10,887 nucleotides of DNA, taken from Gemmatimonadota bacterium. Its GTDB lineage: Bacteria; Gemmatimonadota; Gemmatimonadetes; Gemmatimonadales; Gemmatimonadaceae. Positions 5,821 through 10,887 of this stretch are shown here, in pieces. Where the stretch lies: contig PKVB01000131.1 in the NCBI GenBank assembly GCA_003131365.1, forward strand, positions 181 to 11,067, given 5' to 3'. Position 1 is the first letter of the stretch. Each line of letters begins with the position of its first letter. The notes beneath the pieces were generated by a model. It saw only the letters and a program-made list of their open reading frames with translations. It did not search any database and had not been told where the DNA came from. Made by a program: the position numbers and the translations under genes.

Positions 5821-6798
5821 ATGAAAGCACTAGCCTTGCTCGTCATCGCGGCCTGCGCCCTCACGGGGTGCGACCGCGATTCCTCTTCCGCTGCCGATAG
5901 CAGCAGTGTCGCCGCCAACCGACAGGACGCCCTTTCCAAAGCACTGGGCCAGCGCGTCGGAGCGCCAGCCCCCGGCTTGCCGGCTAGACAATCCGGCGCC
6001 CTGGGCGGCTTCGTGGCGGATGCCGCGACGGCCACGTCCAACATCGTTGCCGAATCCCGGGCACCCTCGACCGACGGAGGGGCATCACAGGAGAACTCCG
6101 GCCCCGACGCACTTCAAGGTGTGAACGGTGCCGCCGCGATCGCGCCCACAATGGTGATTCGGAACGGCCAGGCATTCATCGAAGTGGACAAGGTCGATCC
6201 GGCCATTCTCAAAATTCGCCAGCTCACTGCCCAGGTCGGAGGCTACATCACCAACTCCTCGATCAGTGGGGGCCGTGATCAGATCCGGCAGGCGACGCTC
6301 GAGCTCAAGATTCCCGCGCTGAAATACGATCAGGCCGTGGGCTCGCTCTCGACGATCGGAAAAGTAGAGACCGTCAACTCAACGGCGCAGGACGTCGGCG
6401 AAGAGTTCGTCGATGTCACTGCCCGTATGAACAACGCACGCCGTCTCGAGGACCGGCTTATCACCCTACTTTCCACCAGAACCGGGAAGCTCGACGAGGT
6501 TCTGCGCGTCGAGCACGAGCTGGCGCGCGTCCGGGAAGAGATCGAGCGCTACCAGGGGAGACTTCGTTATCTGAGCTCGCGCGCAGCCATCAGCACTCTC
6601 ACGATCACTGTCCACGAGCCGGTAGCGATATTGGGCAACGCCCCCGGCGAGAATCCGATCGCCGCAGCGCTGAATCGCGCCTGGAGGAACTTCGTCGCTC
6701 TTTTCGCGGGCCTAATCGCATCTCTCGGAGTTGTCATGCCCCTGGCCCTGATCGGTCTCGCCGGATGGATGGGTTACCGGCGCTGGAAGCGGCGCTAA
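5821..6798 (+). CDS. DUF4349 domain lipoprotein
   Basis: A 325-residue envelope protein. The signal peptide ends in the lipobox LTGC (Cys17), followed by Asp18; in E. coli an Asp at +2 retains lipoproteins in the inner membrane, which would agree with the C-terminal helix. Residues ~20-108 are a Ser/Ala/Gly-rich, probably unfolded linker. Residues ~110-270 are the DUF4349 domain: MVIRNGQAFIEVDKVD, QVGGYITNSSISGG, ATLELKIPALKYDQAV, DVGEEFVDVTARMNNA, a coiled-coil helix VEHELARVREEIERYQGRL, and the ending STLTITVHEP. A membrane helix (~288-315) precedes a basic end GYRRWKRR. DUF4349 has no settled function; putative roles are in envelope or signalling assemblies. Start 5821 is set by the signal peptide. 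There is no Shine-Dalgarno: the hairpin ends three bases upstream, so a leaderless or structure-controlled start is possible. It converges with the next gene, one base between stops. Confidence 0.9.
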   Translation: MKALALLVIAACALTGCDRDSSSAADSSSVAANRQDALSKALGQRVGAPAPGLPARQSGALGGFVADAATATSNIVAESRAPSTDGGASQENSGPDALQGVNGAAAIAPTMVIRNGQAFIEVDKVDPAILKIRQLTAQVGGYITNSSISGGRDQIRQATLELKIPALKYDQAVGSLSTIGKVETVNSTAQDVGEEFVDVTARMNNARRLEDRLITLLSTRTGKLDEVLRVEHELARVREEIERYQGRLRYLSSRAAISTLTITVHEPVAILGNAPGENPIAAALNRAWRNFVALFAGLIASLGVVMPLALIGLAGWMGYRRWKRR

Positions 6799-6799
6799 G

Positions 6800-7345
6800 T
6801 CAGCGCGTGAGATCCCGATTGTACCACCACATAGCCCGTGACAAGGCCGAGTACCCCATGTTCAGATGCTGGACGCCCCACGCAACTGCAAGGGAGCCCG
6901 CGACAATGAGGATCGGACTGGCAGCGTTGTTCGAGCTGTTACTCGTGAGAATGGCGCCGACCACGACTGTGGTCGCTCCCAGACCTCCCACGAGAGAGCC
7001 GCTGAAGTTGTTCGTCTTGAACTCGCGGGCTGCCGTCACCGCCTGCGGCGACGATCCGACCAGCTGGGTCACGTCGAAGCTCCGGAACAATCCGGCGGTG
7101 CCGCTTACGGGGCCATCGGCTCCGCGAACGATGTAGGCGCTACCCCAACGCGACTCGAAGCGCAGTGCCTGAGCGTCGTAGCTGTGGGACGAATCGCTCG
7201 GCGGGCGAGTGCGCGGGGTACCTGCGACGCTTTCGGATTCCGAGTTTGCAACGGGCGGCGCCGCATGACTTATCGTCTGGGCGCCGGCCGTCGCTCCGCT
7301 AACAGTGGCGCCAACCAGCAGCGCCCGAAAAAAAGTTGAATTCAT
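6800..7345 (-). CDS. Exported membrane protein of unknown function, tandem paralogue A
   Basis: 181 residues, family not recognised. A Sec signal peptide (FFRALLVGATVSGATAGAQ, cleavage near Ala22) is followed by a ~30-residue Ser/Pro-rich linker that paralogue B lacks. A conserved segment from Tyr56 follows (YDAQALRFES, IVRGA, GLFRSFDV, SSPQAV), then two likely membrane helices (~115-135 and ~145-160) and the ending ALSRAMWWYNRDLTR. The same framework occurs in the neighbouring gene, so the two arose by duplication. Start 7345 is chosen over the longer frame to 7405 because it places the signal peptide at the N-terminus; AGGA lies only a few bases upstream of it. It is the last gene of the minus-strand cluster, 70 bases after paralogue B, and meets the DUF4349 stop with a one-base gap, leaving no room for a conventional terminator. 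Confidence 0.75.
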   Translation of the reverse strand: MNSTFFRALLVGATVSGATAGAQTISHAAPPVANSESESVAGTPRTRPPSDSSHSYDAQALRFESRWGSAYIVRGADGPVSGTAGLFRSFDVTQLVGSSPQAVTAAREFKTNNFSGSLVGGLGATTVVVGAILTSNSSNNAASPILIVAGSLAVAWGVQHLNMGYSALSRAMWWYNRDLTR

Positions 7346-7415
7346 TGATCCTGATTGGTCGCCAGTTTGTCCTTTACAGACGACTGAGCGACCCGAGGAA
7401 CACATCGCGGTAGAG

Positions 7416-7880
7416 CTACTTCAGATCACGATTGTACCACCAGATTGCCCTGGCAAGGGCTCGATGCGCGGTCTCCAGCTTAACCCCTCCATACGTGATC
7501 AACGAGACGCTCACAATGGTCAATGAGGTGGGAACCGCTTGGTTCAAGCCGGAAATTCGAGATGCTCCGATCGCGGCGCCAAGTGTCATTATTCCAAGAG
7601 ACGCCAACCATGTTCCGGGGCGGTAATTGCGCTGAAAAACCGTGGCCTCCGCGACCGCCTTGGGAGACGGACTTACAATGGCCGCCACATCGACTGCCCG
7701 GAAGACTCCTATCTTCGCTACCACCGTTTCCGAGGCGCCCCTGACGATTCTGATCGTGCCGCCGTGCTCGTCGATGCGAAGCGCGTTTTCATCGTAGTTC
7801 CGCTCCTGAGCAGTCATTAAAGTCGGCCCCGTCATGAGTATGAAGGTCCCGGTGCAAAGTGCCAGCAGAAAACGTGACAT
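7416..7880 (-). CDS. Exported membrane protein of unknown function, tandem paralogue B
   Basis: 154 residues. The signal peptide (FLLALCTGTFILMTGPTLMTA) ends near Ala24, and the conserved segment starts directly at Tyr29: YDENALRIDEHGG, IVRGAS, GVFRAVDV, SPSPKAV, VFQRNY. Two hydrophobic helices follow (~93-112 and ~120-137), then ALARAIWWYNRDLK at the extreme C-terminus. Alignment with paralogue A is straightforward end to end except for A's extra linker, and the DNA for the WWYNRDL ending is 20/22 identical (7424-7445 versus 6811-6832). The WWYNRDL tail, unusually aromatic and placed last, may be the functional or interaction surface. A G-rich ribosome site (7881-7890) abuts the ATG, and the upstream lipoprotein stop is only 15 bases away, so both are probably co-transcribed. 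Function unknown. Confidence 0.78.
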   Translation of the reverse strand: MSRFLLALCTGTFILMTGPTLMTAQERNYDENALRIDEHGGTIRIVRGASETVVAKIGVFRAVDVAAIVSPSPKAVAEATVFQRNYRPGTWLASLGIMTLGAAIGASRISGLNQAVPTSLTIVSVSLITYGGVKLETAHRALARAIWWYNRDLK

Positions 7881-7895
7881 CTCTCCCCCCGTTCG

Positions 7896-9206
7896 CTATT
7901 GCCGGTAAACGATCGTCGCACGCCCATTAAACGTGGTTCCATCCATGATCACGTGCGTGTTGCCAGGGTAGTAGTAACCGGCGCTCGCCTGATCGACGGC
8001 GGCCCCGAGAAAATCATCGTTCGTGAGTAGCCACGCCCCGGAGTTGGAGAAAAGGGTGCCCAGGAAAACTCCAACCATCACGAGGGGCGATGCCCTCGGA
8101 AATACCTTGATAGCCACCGTGCTGAATGCGTTCGCAGTGGATTTTAGCAGGTCAACCAGGGCGTTGGAGTCGAGCTTGAGCACGCATGGCACGTTGTCGT
8201 CCTCCCAAAAGAGAACGTGGAAGCCCTGGTTGAACTTGCTTGCGAATGCCGCCGTTTCGTCGGCCGAAAACAGCATCACCCTTCCTTCCCAAAACGCGCC
8301 GTCCTGATTGAACACCTTCCTGAAATCATACGCGTGCTCGCCTGAGCACGACAGATCCTCGCCGTAGGTGGGAGCGGCCTGGGTCGTCGGCCCCTGGATG
8401 TGGACCTCGATCTCTGGGTCTCCGCGGAACCATGGTTCCTTGGCATCAAGAATCCGCGAATACTCCAGGTAGAGTCCCGGCGGGATTGAAGGCGGAGGGG
8501 CGCCACCACCGCCGGCACCACCGCAGTCGCCGCAGAGAACGAGGCTGGATCCTTTGGGGACCATCGGCTCGAGCGTTCCGATCGCGCTGCCGCTCTGATC
8601 GCGAACGTTCCGCGACGCGGCCGCGGTCAGCGGTTGGTCGAATCGCGTTTCCACGGGCACGATCGAGAGCGTCGGCTGATTCGGCGCTACCTTCCGGTCG
8701 AGCGAGACCTCGCTCCCCCTCTCGTCAAACGCGACGATCGGCTCCGACTCATCGAGCTGCGACACCACCAGAACGCCCGCTTTGCCCGTCCACGATTCGC
8801 GATGCTTCGCGACCGGCATGTAGACCTCCAGCGGTCGAATCGCGGCCAGCGCCCCGAACACGTCGCCCTCGCCACCGCGGGTCTGCCGTGCCATGACATC
8901 GAGCAGCGCTCGACCGGCCTTTGATCGCAGGTAAGGTGCGAGCTCCAGTTTGTGCTCCCGATACGGCGCCGCACGCATGTCGCGCTTGAGATGTTGCCGC
9001 GCCGGCTCGTTGCCCATCGCCACCGCCACCAGCCGCGCGATCCTGGTCAGCGCGACGCGCTCCTCGCTCGGTGACGCGGGCGTAGGCTCGGTTACAATGT
9101 CTTTCGACCCGGCAGGGCCGACTGTGCCGGTGGCGGGATCGGCGCAGGCAGTGAGCGCCGCGAATAACGCGAGAAAACGAACTCCGTCGCCATGTGTGTG
9201 TCTCAT
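7896..9206 (-). CDS. Large two-part lipoprotein of unknown function
   Basis: 436 residues. Start 9206 is fixed by a strong ribosome site (GAGGAGGGA, 9209-9217) and a lipoprotein signal peptide with lipobox LTAC (Cys21); there is no Asp at +2, so outer-membrane sorting is expected. An N-terminal part (~48-215) begins with a helical segment (LTRIARLVAVAMGNEPARQH, ELAPYLRSKAGRALLDVMAR) followed by EVYMPVAKHRESW and LSIVPVETRFDQPL. A hinge rich in Gly and Pro (LCGDCGGAGGGGAPPP, Cys225 and Cys228) leads to a C-terminal part with PWFRGDPEIEVHI, CSGEHAYDF, VFNQDGAFWEGRVMLFS, FHVLFWEDDNVPCVLKLD. The acidic, aromatic pattern could suit calcium or ligand binding, but this is inference. A rather hydrophobic Ala/Val/Phe stretch lies near ~365-395. 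I do not recognise the family with certainty; a relation to DUF3103-type proteins is possible but unverified. It lies 89 bases after the MFS gene and 15 before paralogue B. Confidence 0.8.
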   Translation of the reverse strand: MRHTHGDGVRFLALFAALTACADPATGTVGPAGSKDIVTEPTPASPSEERVALTRIARLVAVAMGNEPARQHLKRDMRAAPYREHKLELAPYLRSKAGRALLDVMARQTRGGEGDVFGALAAIRPLEVYMPVAKHRESWTGKAGVLVVSQLDESEPIVAFDERGSEVSLDRKVAPNQPTLSIVPVETRFDQPLTAAASRNVRDQSGSAIGTLEPMVPKGSSLVLCGDCGGAGGGGAPPPSIPPGLYLEYSRILDAKEPWFRGDPEIEVHIQGPTTQAAPTYGEDLSCSGEHAYDFRKVFNQDGAFWEGRVMLFSADETAAFASKFNQGFHVLFWEDDNVPCVLKLDSNALVDLLKSTANAFSTVAIKVFPRASPLVMVGVFLGTLFSNSGAWLLTNDDFLGAAVDQASAGYYYPGNTHVIMDGTTFNGRATIVYRQ

Positions 9207-9208
9207 AC

Positions 9209-9217
9209 TCCCTCCTC
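9209..9217 (-). promoter_or_regulatory. Ribosome binding site of the lipoprotein gene
   Basis: GAGGAGGGA on the minus strand, two bases before the ATG at 9206. It is one of the strongest ribosome sites in the minus-strand cluster and fixes this start rather than the longer frame that begins at 9269. Confidence 0.75.
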
Positions 9218-9295
9218 GGCGGTGGTGCGATTGGTGGAGCGCGCACTCTATCCGCTCGTGGAGAGCCAAGCGTAATCCGCGAACCGCTTACGAGA

Positions 9296-10513
9296 TCACT
9301 TCGCCTCGCTCAGTTGCGATGAAGGAGCGACCACTGCCATGAGGATTGCCGCGGCGAGCGCCAGCGTCGCGCCAAACACGAATGCGCTCGGCGATCCGGA
9401 ACGGTCCCAGATCCAGCCGAAGATGAGAGACGCCGGCAGAGCGCCCAGGCCAATCGCGAGGTTGTACCATCCGAAGGCAGCCCCGCGCCGAACCGCGGGA
9501 ACGATGTCGGCGACGAGCGCCTTCTCCGTGCCTTCCGTCATGCCGTAGAAAATTCCGTAGACCGCGAACAACGCCCACGCCTGCCACGGGGCACCCGCCC
9601 ACGCGAACGCGAAGTACACCGCGGCGTAGAGCAGCCATCCTCCCACGATCAGCGGCTTGCGACCGATCGTATCGGAGAGCTGCCCGCCGTAGGTGCCCGT
9701 CGCGGACTTCACGAAGTTGAGCAGGGCCCAGAGTATCGGCGCCAGCGCAACGGGCACGCCGAGCTGATTTGCGCGGAGCAGCAGAAACGCGTCGGTCGAA
9801 TTTCCGAGCGTGAAAAGCAGGACGACGACGAGGTACCCCCAGAAGCGGCCGCCAAGACTCGCCGATCCGCCTGCTTCGCCTGGCTTGGCGCTGTCTCGCC
9901 GCGGTATGTCGCGCACCACTACGATCAGGATGACCATGGCTATCGCGGCCGGTATCGCCGAAAGCCAGAACACGTTCCTCATCGCGTGCTCGTCGCGCGG
10001 AAGGAGGTGGCCGCTCATATCGGGCGCGCCGACGCCGTGAAGCCTGAGGATAAAAAACGCTACGAGAGGGCCCAATACGGCGCCCGCGTTGTCGGCCGCT
10101 GCATGAAACCCGAACGCGCGTCCCCGCGCTTCGGGGACCGCCGAGTCGGCTAGCAGCGCATCACGAGCAGAGCTGCGGATGCCCTTGCCCACCCGGTCGG
10201 TCACGCGAATCGCCAGCACCTGCGTCGCGCTGTGCGCCGCCGCGGTGAACGGACGCACGATCGACGCAATCAGATAGCCGGCGACGACGAAAGGCTTTCT
10301 GCTCGAGACTTTGTCCGACCACCATCCACTCAGCAGCTTGAGCAGCGACGCCGTCGTCTCCGCCGTCCCCTCGATCGCGCCGATGAAGCTGGCGTTGGCG
10401 CCCAACACTCCGGCTAGAAACACCGGCAGCAGCGGATAGATCATTTCGCTCGCCGAATCGTTGAGCAGCGAGGCGAAGGCCAGCAGGCGTACTTGCGGTT
10501 TCAGCTTCGACAT
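9296..10513 (-). CDS. MFS transporter
   Basis: A 405-residue, 12-helix major facilitator transporter in the inner membrane. TM1 carries LLNDSASEMIYPLLPVFL, a pattern seen in drug/metabolite-efflux-like MFS members. The loop 2-3 motif A is GWWSDKVSSRKP and its repeat between helices 8 and 9 is GGQLSDTIGRKP. TM4-5 contains RVTDRVGKGIRSSARDALLADS and then GRAFGFHAAADNAGAVLGP; the second half repeats the logic with GTEKALVADIVPAVRRGAAFGWYNLA. The two halves are joined by a cytosolic loop (PRRDSAKPGEAGGSAS). The substrate cannot be inferred. Start 10513 (MSKLKPQ) fits the family; an upstream ATG at 10555 would add 14 residues encoded entirely by the GAAGGAT-type repeat, and I take those as non-native. 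No ribosome site precedes 10513. It heads the minus-strand cluster, 89 bases before the lipoprotein gene. Confidence 0.9.
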   Translation of the reverse strand: MSKLKPQVRLLAFASLLNDSASEMIYPLLPVFLAGVLGANASFIGAIEGTAETTASLLKLLSGWWSDKVSSRKPFVVAGYLIASIVRPFTAAAHSATQVLAIRVTDRVGKGIRSSARDALLADSAVPEARGRAFGFHAAADNAGAVLGPLVAFFILRLHGVGAPDMSGHLLPRDEHAMRNVFWLSAIPAAIAMVILIVVVRDIPRRDSAKPGEAGGSASLGGRFWGYLVVVLLFTLGNSTDAFLLLRANQLGVPVALAPILWALLNFVKSATGTYGGQLSDTIGRKPLIVGGWLLYAAVYFAFAWAGAPWQAWALFAVYGIFYGMTEGTEKALVADIVPAVRRGAAFGWYNLAIGLGALPASLIFGWIWDRSGSPSAFVFGATLALAAAILMAVVAPSSQLSEAK

Positions 10514-10515
10514 GC

Positions 10516-10581
10516 GATGAAAGGATGAAGTATGAAGGATGAAGGCTGAATTCATCCTTCATGCTTCCGCCTTCATCCTTC
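10516..10581. repeat. GAAGGATGAAG-type repeat cluster forming an inverted repeat
   Basis: Reiterated GATGAAAG, GATGAAGTAT and GAAGGATGAAGG on the plus strand switch midway to their reverse complement (TTCATCCTTC, CTTCATCCTTC). The 13-base arms GAAGGATGAAGGC (10534-10546) and GCCTTCATCCTTC (10569-10581) are perfect inverted copies around a 22-base loop, which itself contains GAATTC and another TCATCCTTC. An alternative 7-bp stem (GGATGAA/TTCATCC, 10537-10557) competes. The block fills the gap between the divergent MFS and dehydrogenase genes. Confidence 0.8.
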
Positions 10582-10583
10582 GT

Positions 10584-10589
10584 TAGAAT
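10584..10589 (+). promoter_or_regulatory. Possible -10 element for the dehydrogenase gene
   Basis: TAGAAT differs from TATAAT at one base and lies 21 bases before the ATG, just beyond the repeat block, which would give a short leader starting near the AAAGGAG ribosome site (10599-10605). No convincing -35 box lies at the right distance; that position falls inside the repeat. Weak support. Confidence 0.25.
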
Positions 10590-10610
10590 GCGCCCGCCAA
10601 AGGAGCACAC

Positions 10611-10887
10611 ATGTCAGACATTAAGAAGGTAGGCGTTCTCGGCTGCGGCCTCATGGGCTCGGGGATCGCGCAGATCGCGGCCCAGGCCGGATACGAGACC
10701 GTCGTGCGCGAAGTGGAACAGAAGTTTCTCGACAAGGGTCTGGCCGGGATCGACAAGTCCCTCGGCAAGTTCGTCGAGAAAGGCAAGCTGCAGGCTGCCG
10801 ACAAAGATGCCTGCCTGGCCCGTCTCAAAGGGACGACCAGTCTCGATGACCTCGCCGATTGCGACATCGTCATCGATGCGTTGTTCG
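10611..10887 (+). CDS. hbd: 3-hydroxybutyryl-CoA (3-hydroxyacyl-CoA) dehydrogenase, N-terminal part
   Basis: The first 92 codons of an NAD-dependent 3-hydroxyacyl-CoA dehydrogenase that interconverts 3-hydroxybutyryl-CoA and acetoacetyl-CoA in the cytosol (beta-oxidation, butanoate or PHB metabolism). The Rossmann nucleotide motif is complete: VGVLGCGLMGSGIAQIAAQ, followed by the acidic end of beta-2 (VVREVE). The family pattern continues with LDKGLAGIDKSLGKFVEKGK and CDIVIDALF, where relatives often read IEA. Starting directly with this domain at residue 6 indicates the short stand-alone Hbd/PaaH type rather than the fused FadB. AAAGGAG at 10599-10605, five bases from the ATG, supports the start. 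The catalytic His and the C-terminal dimerisation domain lie beyond the window edge. It is transcribed divergently from the MFS gene across the repeat block. Confidence 0.92.
   Translation, partial: MSDIKKVGVLGCGLMGSGIAQIAAQAGYETVVREVEQKFLDKGLAGIDKSLGKFVEKGKLQAADKDACLARLKGTTSLDDLADCDIVIDALF

Noticed and set aside
9207..9295. Possible terminator between the MFS and lipoprotein genes
   Set aside because: Only a weak 4-bp stem with mismatches (GTAA/TTAC around GCGGTTCGCGGA) and no U-run could be found.
10514..10555. Upstream in-frame ATG (10555) extending the MFS protein by 14 residues
   Set aside because: The added residues are encoded by the dispersed repeat block and would precede TM1 with a non-native tail; the family fits a start at 10513.
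1..10887. CRISPR array, tRNA/rRNA genes, insertion sequences, phage genes
   Set aside because: No regularly spaced repeats, no cloverleaf or rRNA-like segments, and no transposase, integrase or phage-type frames were seen on either strand.

Overview
The window looks like a chromosomal stretch from a high-GC Gram-negative soil- or sediment-type bacterium. Gemmatimonadota is my best guess. It rests on the S9 peptidase type, the lipoprotein and DUF4349 gene types, the GC-rich codon use, and a GAAGGATGAAG-type intergenic repeat that I associate with genomes of uncultured Acidobacteria, Gemmatimonadota and Verrucomicrobia. I see no marker that fixes the phylum. There is no phage, plasmid, IS or CRISPR signature, and no RNA gene.

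Bases 1-1575 (+) are the end of a potassium-sensing locus. A short KdpD (Kdp sensor domain plus universal-stress-like domain, stopping before any kinase) overlaps by ATGA a two-TM protein with a histidine-kinase fold. In that protein the phosphoacceptor His and several ATP-binding signatures are missing by motif alignment, so the sensor looks split and its kinase half looks dead.

Bases 1576-3200 look damaged. They hold a short imperfect tandem repeat; a small membrane protein whose frame runs past its recognisable end into the neighbouring gene; a minus-strand CDF-like cation transporter whose best ribosome site serves an out-of-frame 18-codon ORF; and a DUF4386-type membrane gene with an apparent internal deletion and frameshift.

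Bases 3202-6798 (+) hold a secreted S9 (prolyl-oligopeptidase-type) peptidase, a YbdD/YjiX-family small protein overlapping it by ATGA with no CstA transporter alongside, a long near-perfect hairpin, and a DUF4349 membrane-anchored lipoprotein that starts three bases after the hairpin. The peptidase and the YbdD-like protein could together serve peptide scavenging; this is inference.

Bases 6800-10513 (-) run the other way: an MFS transporter, then an uncharacterised 436-residue lipoprotein, then two small membrane proteins that are clearly tandem paralogues (shared ending WWYNRDL). The lipoprotein and the first paralogue are 15 bases apart. This lipoprotein-plus-paralogue cassette is the best candidate here for an undescribed envelope system. 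Its last gene meets the DUF4349 gene tail to tail with one base between stops.

Bases 10514-10610 are a divergent intergenic region filled with GAAGGATGAAG-type repeats forming an inverted repeat, followed by the 5' part of a 3-hydroxybutyryl-CoA dehydrogenase gene (+) cut by the window edge.
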